64,000 nt of DNA from contig CM060962.1 of NCBI GenBank assembly GCA_030765045.1, forward strand, positions 262,951,147 to 263,015,146, written 5' to 3'. Position numbers and translations under genes: made by a program. Positions within the stretch are counted from its first letter, which is position 1. The number at the start of each line of letters is the position of its first letter. The stretch is from Tenodera sinensis (lineage: Eukaryota > Arthropoda > Insecta > Mantodea > Mantidae). The notes below the pieces were generated by a model. It ran no database searches and was not told the DNA's origin. It was given only the letters and a program-made list of their open reading frames with translations. Of this stretch, positions 46,953-60,150 are shown piece after piece.

Positions 46953-47600
46953 CACAAGAAGGCAGTGCTGATTTCTTTCTTCACTATCTGTAAATATTTT
47001 AGGTGTAGAGTGTCGAGATACATTCAAAGATACAGGAAATGATGCTCAAGTGAACCAGCGGTCCATAGATCTTAAACTTACCCGACATGCATCTTCTCAG
47101 GATAAGGAAAACACGCTACCAAAAGTCACTAATAGATAATAAGTCACGAGGCAACAATGGATTGGAGCACCAACCTGAATACCAGCATTGCCTCTCTCGT
47201 GCATAGTTTTGTATAACGTGTAAGCCATAACAGAGATTCAAAAACTTACCATATCAAAGCAGAAGATTGTTAAGAAACACAATTTACTTCAAATTACCTT
47301 CCGGTGACCAACCATTATACGTTATTATTCTTTGGAAGTTTTCAATATTTTAATTTTATAAGGCAATGCCATAAAACAGTACACAATTTCAACATTTAAA
47401 CATTTGGCTCTCAATTGGTTTGCTCTATCCACCTTGGAACTACAATGAAATGTGCAATGAAATTATTTCTACAAAGGTTTGTCTCTATTAACATTAAGTA
47501 GATAGAAAAATATTTCATTGCTTGAATAATTTGTACACTGTATATAGATAAACGCTATTGTGTAGAGTAATCAATGTGAATGTAACACATCAAATAATAT
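46953..47600. other. Anonymous DNA
   Basis: No recognised feature. Confidence 0.5.
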
Positions 47601-47601
47601 T

Positions 47602-48463
47602 TACTTCCACTATTACGTGAAGTAAGTAGGGGAAGTGTTGCATTCGACCCAAAAATGCGATGTCAAGATTACAGCGGAAATGCTTTGAGGATCCCTGAAA
47701 CAAAGCACTTTTAGAAAAAGGTTCGTGTGTATGTGTGTGTGTGTGTGCGTGTGAGCGCGCGCGCGCGTGTGCCTGTGAACAATGCAACTCAAAACCGAAA
47801 ATTCGGTTAAAAACAAATATGGTATTTCAGTTTAATATCTTTTAAGTATGCAACACAAGATTTTGAAGAAAATGCCTCTGCCCTGAACTAGCCTTTACAT
47901 AGAACATTATCGCAAAATTGGATTTTCTCATAAATAGCTCTAACGATTTAAATTAAAATGCCATATGTTTAAGGTATTTTATTGCAAATGAAATGTATAT
48001 TTTCAATTTTCTGGTTATCACCTATGTAGTCCTGTTTACTCTGAATGATTTTGCATAACTGGTAAACCGTAAGAGATAGGCCAAATCTTACTACATAAAA
48101 ATGTAGATCTCGTTAAAAAACACCATTTGCCTTCATACATTTTTTGTGGAATGAACCATTTCGGAGATATTCCTTGTTAATTGTCTCAGTTTTGCAGTAC
48201 TTAAACTTTTCTCAAATGGAAGGTCGTTATTGAGTATTTTACCTGTTTGGCCGCGCAAACAGATCGGAATTTCAAAGTTCTAAATCATCTGACTATCGCT
48301 GAAAGCCTATGTATTCCCATATTCCCCTTAAATCTACAAGAAAATCAGCAGTAAGATAACTTCTGCAAACGTTTATCTCATCTAACATGATTAAGACAAA
48401 AGAATAAGAGTTTGTATGAATAAGAGTACAGAAAGTCATGTGAGTGCAACACATCAGATCTTT
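47602..48463 (-). mobile_element. TIR-A copy, reverse
   Basis: A decayed end (TTTACTTCCACTATTACG), then GATGTCAAGATTACAGCGGA, a TG/CG array (47727-47772), the full reverse body, and ACAGAAAGTCATGTGAGTGC followed by CAACACATCAGAT. Confidence 0.85.
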
Positions 48464-48744
48464 GCTATAGCACTAAGTTACTTTATATACAGCAAGTGTT
48501 AAATAAGTACCATCCTAAAATTCTATGGAAATATAAGTCGACATTTGGCAGGAAGTCACTATACTTTTACCATCAATGTACCAAAGAAAGAAAAGTCAGT
48601 TTTAGAAAATAGTCATAAGCATATGCGCCCCAGTGAAAAGCACGCCTCGGAAAAGAAATGTTGGATATATGGCAAATTTGATATTTATGGGGAGTTTCTT
48701 ACAAGGATTTTAAAGAAAAGTAATCCACCTGAAACAGAATTTGG

Positions 48745-49502
48745 TCAAAAAATCTGATGTGTTGCACTCATGCGACTTTCTCTACTCTCGTACTAACCAT
48801 TCTTACAAACTCTTATTCCTATACATTCTTCGTGTTAGTTAAGATAAACATTTGCAGAAATTATCTAATTATTTATTTTATTGTAGGTGCAAGAGAAATA
48901 TGGGAATACAGTAGGCTTTGAGCGATAGTCAAATGTTTTAAAGCTTTCAAATTACGTTCTCTAAACATATAAAAATATAATAATGTTCGCTTTGACAGAT
49001 ACGATCTCTAAGTCTCTCAAATAACAAGGAATACCTCCGTAATGGTTTACTCTATAAAAAAATTATTCCGACACAAATTGTGTATTTTAGCAAGATCTAC
49101 ATTTGTCATACAGTAAGATTTGATCTATCTCTTACAATTTACCATTTATGCAAAAATCTTCCAGAGTAAATAGGACTGCATGGGGTATAACCAGGAAATT
49201 CAAATTATATTTTTCATTTGTCATAAACATATCTCAAACATAGGCATTTTGATCAAAATCGTTAGAGCCATTTTCAAGAAAGTAAAACATTTTAGAAGAA
49301 TGTTTCATGTTAGGGTGGAACAATTTTGTTCAAAATCTTCGTGTCTTATACTTGAAAGACATTAAACTTAAATACCAACTTTGATTTTTAACCGACCTTT
49401 CGTTTTTAAGTTATGCTGTTCACAGATACACATACAGGCAAACACAGACACACACAAACACACACACACACACACACATTCACACACACGCACCTATGCC
49501 TT
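48745..49502 (+). mobile_element. TIR-A copy, truncated after CA array
   Basis: Body start TCTGATGTGTTGCACTCATG, normal blocks, and a CA array (49436-49490). The copy then ends abruptly in GCACCTATGCC where the full reverse copy begins. The 280 bp before it (48464-48744) hold nothing recognised. Confidence 0.82.
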
Positions 49503-49625
49503 TTTTACTTTCTCTACTGGTAAGTAGGGGAAGTATTGTATTCCACCCAAAAATTCGATGTCGAGATTTCACCGGAAATATGTTTTGAGACCTCCTGAAT
49601 CCAAAGAGGCATTTTTAGAAAAATG

Positions 49626-49667
<42 letters not shown>

Positions 49668-50550
49668 AGTCTGTGTGTCAGTCTGTGTGTCTGTGTGTCA
49701 GTCTGTGTGTCTGTGTGTCAGTCTGTGTGTCAGTCTGTGGACAGTATAACTCAAAAACGAAAAGTCGGTTAAAAACCGAAGTTGGTATTTCAGTTTATTG
49801 TCATTCAAGGATGCGACATGAAGATTTTGAAGAAAATAGCCCCACCCTAAAATACCCTTTACACGGAAACTTTTTCGAAAATTTTGATTTTCTTGAAAAT
49901 GGCTCTAACGATTTTGATTAAAATGTCATATGTTTGAGATATTTTGATGACAAATGAAATGCATATCTTTAATTTTCTGGCTATAGCCCCTGTAGTCGCA
50001 TTTACTCTGGACGACTTTTGCATAAGTGGTAAACCGTTAGAGATAGACAAAATCTTGTTGTAGAAAAAAATGTAGATCTCGCTAAAATACACAACTTAGG
50101 TCCGAATAAATTTTCTTGTAGGGTGAACCATTTTGGAGATATTCCTTGTTATGTGTGTGAGTTTTGGAAAACTTAGAGCTTTCTTGAAATGGATCATCGT
50201 TGTTCACTTTTTTATATGTTAATCATGCAAAGAGAACAGAATCTCAAAGGTAAAAAAGATTTGACTGCCGCACAAAGCCTGCTGTCTTCTATCTCCCTTG
50301 CACCTACAAGGAAATAAGCAATAAGATAATCTGTACGAATGTTTATCTTAACTAATATGGAGATATAGGAATAAGAGTTTGTTAGAATGGTTAGTACAAG
50401 AGTAGAGAAAGTCATGTGAGTGCAACACATCAGATTTTTTTTGGATTCAGGCGGCCTCAAAACATATATTTCCGGTGAAATCTTGACATCGAATTTTAGG
50501 GTGGAATACAATAGTTACTTCCTCTAGTATACGTGGTGGAGAAAGTAAAA
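49503..50550 (-). mobile_element. TIR-A full-length copy, reverse
   Basis: Both inverted ends are present: TTTTACTTTCTCTACT at 49503-49518, and GGTGGAGAAAGTAAAA ending at 50550. The ends match inverted over about 100 bp (GATGTCGAGATTTCACCGGA against GGTGAAATCTTGACATCGAA). Between them lie a TG array with CAGTC interruptions (49628-49740) and the complete body. The body start TGTGTTGCACTCACATG reads on the minus strand at about 50415-50431. Length about 1,048 bp. Confidence 0.9.
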
Positions 50551-51174
50551 AGGTGTTAAAGCGGTTAGTTTTTATTTTCTTATAAAGGCCTCTAAAGGTT
50601 TTGACAAAAATATCAGGTTTAAAATATTTGCATGACTGAAAGTATGTCTAACCAGCGATATAATATAGATATTCACAAGTGTTTAATGGAATTGATAACA
50701 TGGAAAATGATATTAACAGTGGCATTTGTTTCAATCACGATATGTCAATGGCAGCCCAAGAAAAGTTAGCTGAAGTTGACGGTCGAGGTACGGGTACAAC
50801 AAAACCCACTTCCATTACACATCCTGAGGTTGAATCGGCTCGTCGACTGTCAATCACGAACTTGATGTAGCAATGAGCCACGAGGTGATTGACGTATTAC
50901 AATGTGACAAAAACTATTCTTAATGCTACTTTTGCGCCATCAATTTTTACTGTGAATAACATTTAATTTCCATTCGCAATAAAGGCAAATACATTTAGTT
51001 TTACCACTTTTTGCTGTGTCTCCAATGTCAACTTCATGTTAGAATATGTCGTTCTATAATTGATCTGTTGCGATGCTACACTATCAGTTTAATGCGATTT
51101 CTGTGTTATCAGTTTCATCAATGATTCAATGACAACTTGTGAAGGGGGATTTAGCACCTCGACCATAAGGCGAT
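50551..51174. other. Anonymous DNA
   Basis: A 63-codon ORF (50679-50870) is unrecognised. Confidence 0.45.
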
Positions 51175-51504
51175 CTATTCTGGCTATGCCCCTGGTGGGA
51201 TTAATGAGGGGAATGGATCCTAACGGCGGCCGGAATGTTGCCACGACAGAGCAGGAGACAGGGTTCCTACATTTTCTCAGTTAGAAGCACCACGACGGAG
51301 GCTGGTTTAGCTCCCCTCCCTCCCCCTTCTCGATCTTGTACCATCCCATCGGGGGTCCGGAAACCAATTACTCGCCTTACAATCTGGGTGAAGATACTTC
51401 CAGAGCGCATTTGTTCACCAAGCCGTGCTGCTGCCGCGACGCTTGTCGACACTTTCAACCCTGAAGAAAACCTAACGGGATAAAGTGTGAAATGAAATGA
51501 GTTA
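51175..51504. other. GC-richer segment, possible SINE/LINE body
   Basis: Noticeably GC-richer than its surroundings, with ORFs on both strands (51235-51483 plus; 51267-51458 minus) and no recognisable domain. It may belong with the tRNA-like repeat that follows. Confidence 0.3.
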
Positions 51505-51700
51505 TATAACGAAATGGAGGGTCAGGGCATTCGGAAGATATGTAAATCCTTCCCAGCATTCACCTGGCGATCCGGAGAAACCTCCAAAAACGTCCATGGG
51601 CCAGGAAGTTCGACCATAGGAATTGAACCTGCGACCTCACGAGGGACACAAATGTTACTGCCTGATCCCGCTCGGTATCAATTTCATCAAGAAGCAAGTG
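51505..51700 (-). repeat. SINE5, tRNA-like, reverse
   Basis: A reverse B-box-like string AGGAATTGAACCTGCGACC (51618-51636) and CGATCCGGAGAAACCTCC (51569-51586) resemble an insect-type SINE in reverse. Single copy; boundaries uncertain. Confidence 0.45.
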
Positions 51701-52430
51701 TTTGTTTTTAAGATATACATTTATTTTTAAAATCATTCGCTTACATTTTTATGAACTGTATCATTTACCCATATAGGTCCTTTCTCTGTCTTCATGGCTG
51801 TGAAAGTCGTTTGTTATTCTTATTTTTGTTCTATAGACATGTGTTGTGGTAGTTTTAGTGTACGGAATGGCTGTTAGACTACAAAGATGAAGCTTTTTGT
51901 CCCTTCCTCTGATGATTGTGTATATCCTAGTTTGCCCGTTTAAAATGAGAGAACAGAAACTGCCAACAGCTTGCATTACGAGGAAATTTTTGTTTAACCA
52001 TTTCGGGAATGTTTACGAGATCGTTTAGCGTGCACTTAGGAATGGTAAATGTGTGTCGTTTTGTTCAATAGAATAATTAAACCGTTACGTGTTGCTGTGT
52101 TTGAAAATTGGCACAGTGTACGAAACTATTGCTGCGTTACCATAGAAACAAATGCACCAGTTTCAATAATGAACAGCTGTTAACGAACACTGTTATTTCC
52201 TTGTACAGCCTACACCATAAATGGAGCAAAATATTTTACATTTAAGGGTATACGAGCAACTGAAGCCACAGTTTTCCTTTTTAAGCAGGAAGAAAAGGAA
52301 GTGAATCGATGCCTTTATGAGCTTAGTTTTACAAAAAGTACCAGAAAACTTATTCTTCTATTCATTTCTTCTTAATCAGGTGGTAAACCTTCAATTTACA
52401 TTTGCGCATTTCGCTATACGATACAGTAGA
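51701..52430. other. Anonymous DNA
   Basis: No recognised feature. Confidence 0.5.
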
Positions 52431-52880
52431 TAGACCAAACGTCAGATTTTAAAGAGCGTGTTGCTATGTAATAGATTAAAAGTCCCTGCTTTTTGCATGA
52501 CCACGAAAATGTAGAAAAATGAGAGACAGAAATGAGTAACAACTTTCCATTTGAGAACAGTATAAACAAGTATTTGAAAACTAGAAAAAAAAAATAGAAA
52601 TATCTTTGCCCTAAGTTCTGTGTTTTAACGAATTTTGCAGTTATTTTGCCATGTAAATAACTTAAACATACAAATTTTTAATAAAGTCTTTATTCATTTG
52701 TGAGAAAATATAAAATAACAACATATTTCAATGTAAAGGGTAGGGTGCAGGGGGGAATTTTCTTGAAATACTTCGTATTGCATCCCCGGAACATATACAT
52801 AGCTTCTGATCAAAAAGAATGCATCTTCAATAAAAGTTTGATATCAAATATTTAGAAGAGAGCGCAGTTCTTCTCCTACA
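52431..52880 (+). repeat. TIR-A, diverged fragment
   Basis: Holds GAACAGTATAAACAAGTATT, TCAATGTAAAGGGTAGGGTG and TTTTCTTGAAATACTTCG in family order. No microsatellite. Confidence 0.5.
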
Positions 52881-52959
52881 GTGGGTGAAAAGAAAAAGGA
52901 AGTTTTTAAACATATAAATTTAGGTAAATGTTTGCTTTCTTCATCAATTTCTTACAGAA

Positions 52960-53650
52960 AGAAATGGACATATTATATTCCATCAAAAATCTATATAAAA
53001 CTATGAAAAGAAATAAGAATACAGATTTTTAAGTCTTTATAAAGGGTATATGTTGAGAGATAGGTCTGACTTCCGTATCCCTGTCTGTATGTGTATGAAT
53101 AGCATGACTCGAAATTTGATAATCGTCACAGATTATTAAGAAAATACTCCCATTTCAAACTACACTTTGAATGGAAATGTTTTCGCTGTTTTATGTCTTC
53201 ACGAAAATAGATCTAATAATTTTGATTCAAATATAATACACACAAGAGATTTATAAGTAATAACATGCATATCCTGAATTTTTCAGAATAAGCCTAGGAA
53301 GTTCTTATAAATCTGAATTAACTTTGTGTAATTTTGTATAACTGGTCAATAAATAAATATAAATAAAGTCTTACTGCAACAAATTAAAAACATGTAGAGC
53401 TGCTTAAAACAATATATCTTTTGATTGTGCCTATAATATACAAAATAAATATAAATTGCGACAAATTGCCTTTTCTTAGCTTGAATTTTGTAATAATTTA
53501 TAGATTGACGTGTTTGGTGAGCATTCTTTTGTTTCTCCCGTGTTGCTGATGAACAAAGTGGAATATTGAAGTAGCGATGGATTAACCATTTTCGAGATAT
53601 TTATTCTAATTGGTTTGAATTTTCTATTACTCATACTTTTCTCAACAGGG
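52960..53650 (-). repeat. TIR-A, diverged reverse copy
   Basis: ATGGACATATTATATTCCAT, CTGTCTGTATGTGTATGAAT, CTACACTTTGAATGGAAATG and a reverse body down to CGAGATATTTATTCTAATTG. Microsatellite absent. Confidence 0.5.
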
Positions 53651-55094
53651 AAGTCAAGTAGATAGAGGAGGTCGCATTCCTCTCAAAAATTCGATACCAG
53701 AATTTCATTCGAAATGCACCTTTTGAGGTCCTCTGAATTAGCAAAAGTCTGTATGCGTATGAAGAGCATGAATCAAAAACGAAAAGTCGGTTAAACACGA
53801 AAGTTGGTATTTAAGTTCAAACTCTTACCAGGAGAGGACACGACGAATCTAAAGAAAATCCTCCTCTGCAAACTTGCTTTAGATACAAGAAAATTTCGAA
53901 TATTATACATTTCTCAAAAAGAGCTTAAACTATATTGATTAACGTATTACGTGTTTAAGATAATTTTACTGTATGTTGATGTCGCTATAATGCAAACCAC
54001 AGAAGATGACTTACAATTCTTTCTACATTATTTAAATGAAATAAGTAAAGACTATTACTTTAGAAATTTTACAGAAAATACATAAATAATTGCATTCCTA
54101 AGAAAATTGCCTATAAGGTCGAAAATAATATTAGAAGATAAACCTCGATCACAGGTGTTAAATTTTAATTATCTAGGTTGCGAATTGTCCTCTGGATATG
54201 CAACACGAAATGATACTGACAACAAAATATTAAAATTTCAAATGATATGTGGCACTATTTATATAACATTAAGAAAGAAAACAAGGAAGGATACAAGATT
54301 GAACTTTTACAAGACAATGCCGGCACCGGTGCTCATATATTGTAGTGAGTTCTGGGTAACAAATAACAAGAGCTTGAGTAGAATACAAAGTGTAGAAATG
54401 AATTTTCTAAGAAGGTCCAAAGTATGTACGAAATTGGACCATATGAAAAGAGGAAATAGAAGAGAACTGGGAATATATTCAATAAATGATACAATTTAAC
54501 AACATCACGTTGGTTGGAAGCAACATGTCCAGAGAATGGAAGAAACAATATTGCCGAAGTTAGCATATCAATATAAACCAAGAGGACTAAGAGACGTGGG
54601 AAGACCTAGGAAAAGATGGAAGAAATCATTGTGAATTTGGAACAGGCGATTCGCCTAATTCTGAAGCGAAGAACATGTTTAATATATTGCGAAATCTGTG
54701 CCTTGAAATTTCTGACAAGTTTCTGAAGTGCTCTACACTTTGAATGAGTTCTTCATAACTGGTAAAGCATTAAGAGATGGGCAAGATCTTACTACACGAA
54801 AATATTATCTTGTATAAGTACATTTTATGTAGAGTTAAACATTTCCGAAATACCCCTTGCTTGGATAGTCCTTATTCTGTTCCTTCTTTCTTATTGCCCT
54901 CCTGGTTAAGCAAAGAGGGCGGAGTTTCATAGCCATCACGTATCAATCAGCTCTTAAAAGATGTGACTACTGCTTACCCCTGGTGTATTCGCTTGTTCTC
55001 CTTGTATTTACTAGGAAATATACAATAAAACCGTTACTAAAATGTTTATTTCACTAACATGAAATATATATAGGGGTTTGTAAGAATAGTTTCT
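53651..55094 (-). mobile_element. TIR-A reverse copy split by a LINE fragment
   Basis: The first part is at 53660-53965 (ATTCGATACCAGAATTTCAT, AACGAAAAGTCGGTTAAACA). The body resumes at about 54665 (GAAGTGCTCTACACTTTGAA, CATAACTGGTAAAGCATTAA) and runs to TTTGTAAGAATAGTTTC. The intervening DNA is a LINE remnant. Confidence 0.65.
53972..54634 (+). pseudogene. LINE reverse-transcriptase C-terminal remnant
   Basis: One reading frame from 53972 to a stop at about 54634 is broken by TAA at 54068-54070 and 54497-54499. It reads YVDVAIMQTTEDDLQFFLHY (catalytic YADD box altered to YVDV), then LNEISKDYYF, LPIRSKIILED, NFNYLGCELS, ICGTIYITLRKKTRKDT, LIYCSEFWVT, GNRRELGIYSINDTI, and after the second stop WKQHVQRMEE and DVGRPRKRWKKSL. 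This is the thumb and C-terminal part of a common insect endonuclease/reverse-transcriptase LINE. The frame is otherwise kept over about 220 codons, so the copy is not very old. The 5' part of the element is missing. Confidence 0.85.
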
Positions 55095-55741
55095 AAAAAA
55101 TCTGATATGTTGCACTCACATGGCTTTTTCTACTCTTGTACTAACCATTCTTACAAACTCTTATTCCTATATCTTCTTCGTGTTAAGATGAACATTTGTA
55201 GGAATATCTCCGAAATGGTTCACTTTACAAGAAAATTTATTCAGACATAAATTGTGTATTTTAGCAACATCTACATTTTTTGTATAGCATGATATGGTCC
55301 ATCTCTAACGGTTTACCAGTTATGCATAAGTCGTCCAGAGCACAGGAACTATAGCCAGAAAATTCAAGATATACATTTCATTTCTCATCAGAATATCTCA
55401 AACATATGGTATTTTAATCAAAATCGTTGCAACCATTTTCAAGAAAATCAAAATTTTCGCAAAAGTTTCCATGTAAAGGGGAGTTTAGGGTGGGGCCATT
55501 TTCTTCAAAATATTCGTGTCACATCCTTGAACGACATTAAACTTAAATACCAACTTTGGTTTTTTACCTACTTTTCGTTTTTGAGTTATGCTGTCCACAG
55601 ACTGACACACACACATGGACCTTTTTCTAAAAATGATTTTTTTGGGGGTCTGGGGGTCTCAAAACATTTCCGGTGAAATCTCGACATCGAATTTTTGGAT
55701 GGAATACAATACTTCCTCTACTTAGTAGTAGATAAAGTAAA
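55095..55741 (+). mobile_element. TIR-A copy with internal deletion
   Basis: Body start TCTGATATGTTGCACTCACA; part of the body is deleted around 55195 (AAGATGAACATTTGTAGGAA). A very short CA run (55605-55615) precedes the right end GTAGATAAAGTAAAA. Confidence 0.82.
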
Positions 55742-58427
55742 AAGCTAGCAGAGAATTACGTTTTTCTCTGTACATTATCCAATATTTTCTAAAATGTTAC
55801 ACTGTACCTCTATTTTCTTGTTTATCTAAGTATCTGCGGCTGTGTTTTAAGAAACAAGTTCAAATATTTGTGTGTTCTAATAATTGAAACCAAAATAAAA
55901 TTATATAGGCATTAATAACCACTAACACAAAAATCTATTCATCTAAAGATTTTGAGTGTAGAACTGGCAAACTTGTAATTAGTGCTCTTCTAGGGACTCA
56001 GTTTAACCAAAAGTTTGGTTCTATTATCCTTTTAAGCAAATACTGGCATTACTTGTTTTCAGATATTAAGTTGCTGTGATTAAATAGAAGAAATTTGCCA
56101 TACACTTGGCAATAGGCGGAACGTTCAAGCATCCCTTGACTTTCAAATAGGGCAGAAGGTACATACGAGAGTAAACTTATCTTTAACATTGCCAGCATTT
56201 CGAGGCATAAAAGGGGTCAATTGTTGAAGATATGGAAACATTCACAACATCGCAACCCATCACATACTGCAGACTCGTCATTAGAACACGGGAACCACCC
56301 TTCCTTATCTGCAGAAGGATGCATGCAATTCAAACAGTGCCCTCACTTGACCCACAGCATATTTCAACAGTCAACTGCACGTTTGCCAACTTCCCCCAAC
56401 ATTCTCTATTACGTGATTGGAGACTTGGGCCGGCCATTTGGAACCCTGCCACCAATCAATGTGGTTCTAAGATATCCTTAGCCATTTCCTTCGGAGTACA
56501 AATATGGTAGTCCTAAATATTTCAGCCTCCTTTACCCCATTTTCATTTCGGTAATGCTTCTTCTAGACATATCAGTAGGTAAGGGTCCCTTGTGGAAGCA
56601 AACTGACGAAAAGCAAAAGGGGCAATGCCAAACCCAACAAGGAAGACGACAAAACCGGATGTCTGAAAAATCTTTTTCTCTAGGATTTTCGCATATTTGT
56701 TAACTAGTTGGTTGCCCGATGTTTCCGAGGTAGCTTACATTCAATCATTTACCCTGAAAGAACCATAGGCTAATTTCCTGAAATTTCCCTCAGCTTTAAT
56801 CTACACGCTTTTGAAATGTCACATGCAACTACAAGGGTGTTTTAAATTTTATTCAAATTTAAGAAAACATTTATTTTAGACTTGCTATACTAATTAATCA
56901 GATGTTACACATGAGGCAAAATCATGTATTAGTTTTGCAGAATATTATTTAAATATTAATACATAAAACTGACATATAGAATTGTATAACTCTTCTGCTT
57001 GTTTCAGAAAAAAAGTTTTGTAGTTAGCTACAATTTAAAAAAGCACATTTTACAGTGGTCGAATTAATTATATCCTGAGCAACTCCAAAGTGTAGCAAAC
57101 GCTACATGCCAGCTTTTCATTTTAATTCTCTCTTAGTTTCTGCTGAAAATTTTAACGTCATTGATCACAAATTACATCGTATGGACATTCTTACTGTGTA
57201 AATGTGCGAGAAAAATCAAATGGAGTGAAAAGCATTGGAAGTAAATCCATTAGGACGTGTATATAATTGTCACGTTATGAAGCCAGAAGGACTTCGAGAG
57301 CAAAAGCCACATTTTGTAATTGAAGCTAAGGTTTGAAGGTGTTCTTGAGTAGGGTTAGCTTGGCTGTCTTCCAAAATATATTCAGTATTTGGTTTACATT
57401 AACTAGGGTGCAAGTAATTATAGGTATAAACTTACAAGACCAATGAATCTGTCCATAGGGTGCTTACAGTTAGGAAAGCATACGATGTTTGGCAGGAGAC
57501 CTACTTGACTCAGGCTACCGGTGCACACCACGACTATCAGTTTGTCCTGGCTATCAGGCGATAGACTACGACTATCAACTGCAAGAGCCAACTGCCCATC
57601 GAATGAACAGGACTACTCCAAAAGTACCGCAGGATTCCCGCGAGTGGGCTCTGAACTCACAATTATATATTTTGTTTTGTCTATCGACCTCTCTCTATGG
57701 TATAACAGTTGACCATATGTGGCAGCTAACGCTCTATTTGTTCTAGAACATTTTATCGACAGACTCGTGACGTGTGCAGGATACAAAGTGTTATTTTCCA
57801 GAAGTTTTGACTAGTCCTCAAGCAGACGGATGATCTCATTCTAAAAACTCATAACGTCAGCGGGAATGGATAACCTGTTTCCCGACACGTAGATCCATCT
57901 AAAGCTACTTTCAGAAGATCAAGAAAGTAGAATATATGGTTTCTGCTGAATTTAGCATCTTGTGGCAGTCTACTGGGAACCCTAAATTATATACTATAGA
58001 GTAACATTAATTTACCTTCAAATGCAAACGTGACGATGCATAAATGAAATTATCAGATAAGAACAAAATCAGGTATACATAGCTAACAAATACAAATCTG
58101 GCATCACGAAAAGTAACTAAATTTAATGCCAGAATATCTACTTAGGAAAAAGTGGCAAGAACAAACCCAGAGAAACCCGTGAAAAAAATCTACTCCAATT
58201 TTGTTTAGACGGCTTACAAGCCGTGTAAGTCAGACATGTCTGCACTCAAACTGGTAGAATCGACACACTCGATCCAGGTCAAGTTTATCCGAGACCAGAC
58301 ACGAAAATGGAAAAAGAAAAACGACATGCCACGTCCACATAAGTTGTCTAATAGAGACACAATCTGTATACAGCACCTAAAACTACCAGAATTATTTGAA
58401 ATTTTAAATATAGAATCATACTGAAAA
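55742..58427. other. Anonymous DNA
   Basis: 2.7 kb without a recognised repeat. GC-richer spots at 56220-56480 and 57490-57700 hold overlapping short ORFs (85-92 codons) with no domain; I do not support them as genes. Confidence 0.4.
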
Positions 58428-58880
58428 ATGTATTCTCATAGCCTGGATTTGAACCATGGATCTTATGGTCTCCGGCCATTTGTTCTAACCACTGAGCTAT
58501 CATGGCAACTTGCGGGAACGACATTGAATTCTCCGACTGACTCGCATTCTTTTCCGGTAAATCACAAGGAGATCACAAATTCATATGAGATAACAGACAG
58601 TAGTAGCGATTTGCTATGTTGTAAGTCCTTAAGTCCCGGGCTTCTGTTTAACCAATTATAAGGAGAATCAATGAAAATTAATTGTTCTTTCGCACTAGCC
58701 GTGTGTAGAAACAAAGATTTAAAAGGTAAAATCAGACTGAAAAATTCAATGACATAGCGGGATGTGAACCAAGGCTCTTCCGGTCTCCGTCCGGTTGCTC
58801 TAATCACATGCAATTGCAGTCAGTTGGAGAATCAATGTCGTGCCGGCATGTTGCTGTGGTAGCTTGCTGGTTATAGCCAA
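58428..58880 (-). repeat. Two adjacent SINE2 relics
   Basis: First: CTGGATTTGAACCATGGATC and GTTCTAACCACTGAGCTATC, then the extension to about 58660. Second: GACTGAAAAATTCAATGACA, GGGATGTGAACCAAGGCTCT, TTGCTCTAATCACATG, then TGCTGTGGTAGCTTGCTGG in the opposite sense near 58852, suggesting another inverted pair. Confidence 0.65.
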
Positions 58881-59934
58881 TTATGATAATATATATAGTT
58901 ATTAGGTCATTCATAAGAAGGGTTCATACACTATTCGCAAAAAATTCAATACGCAACCGCAGTGGCGTAGCGCGGTGTATGGACTTGGGTATGCACTTTG
59001 AACTGCTGTTAAGAGTACGCATAAGAATAATGCACATTCAAATTTTCATTGACATATCTTCAACACCTTTAAATTTATCTTTTTAGCTACTGCTTTGGCA
59101 GCATACCTGAAATGCTCCACACGATGAAGACCTGAAAATTTTGATAATTTTAAATATTATTCTACTTTTGGCAAGTACTCTACAAAGAACTTTGGGAACA
59201 GAAAAATGTATAATGCTTTGGTTCATTAAATAAAAATTATTAACTTTGAAAAAATAATTCTTCGCAATTTTTATAGTTTTTATAGAACTTTATAATTCAC
59301 CAAACGGTAAATATTAAAGTTACAGAAAAATCACTCCCAGTATTTTTTGTGCATTCTCAGCTTGTTGATTACAAGTACTCGGAGCAGCAGGTCTCCAGAA
59401 AATGCAGCTTTCTCTATACAAGTGTGTTGCTCGTAGTGAACCATACGGAAGCACACGAACAATGTCCATATGTTGCCTTCGGATTTTCTCTTACACGTTC
59501 ACACACATTACAGTTCAAAATGCTGCTTTTTGTACTCTAAACGTACATAAGAAGTTAACAATTTGAAATTAACCTTCACTGCCATACAAAATACTGAAAA
59601 AATTAGCTTTAATCCTCATTAACATTAACAAGCGAAATGCACTTTTGTGTGTTGCATCCACTGGGCGTACACATCGTTTGACGTGAGTGACACTAGGGAA
59701 GTACAAGCACCGGCCGCTGTTTCAATGCTTGGCGTGATACGCTAACAGTACTAATTCATTGCTGATTGTTATTCGAAACTTACTCTTCAGTAAGCATTAC
59801 AATTGGATTAGTATCTAGATAATAGGAAAAGTTAACTAAGGAAAACTGGTAGGGTATGCAATACATCATCCACATCCATTCACACTACGCCCCATTATAT
59901 TGATAAGCGCCCCATTTTGGAAGTGCGATGTCAG
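58881..59934. other. Anonymous DNA
   Basis: No recognised feature. Confidence 0.5.
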
Positions 59935-60150
59935 TGGAAGGTCTCTTGATTTCTTCCCGTGGTTATGTAAAGAGGAATTTTACTACCATCACATGGTGTA
60001 GCGCGGTTAAAGATTTGACTGTCGCTTGTATCTCCAATGAAACTTACAATAAAACCGTTTTTGCGAATGTTCATCTTGATTAACATAAAACAGCTATTAC
60101 AATAAGCTTTTGTAGAAGCTTTCGTTGAGCAGAGAAAGTCATGTGTTAGT
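59935..60150 (-). repeat. TIR-A, diverged reverse fragment
   Basis: Ends in GAGCAGAGAAAGTCATGTG at about 60128-60146 and has AATGTTCATCTTGATTAACA upstream. Decayed. Confidence 0.5.

Noticed and set aside
54333..54581. 82-codon minus-strand ORF
   Set aside because: Antisense to the reverse-transcriptase remnant.
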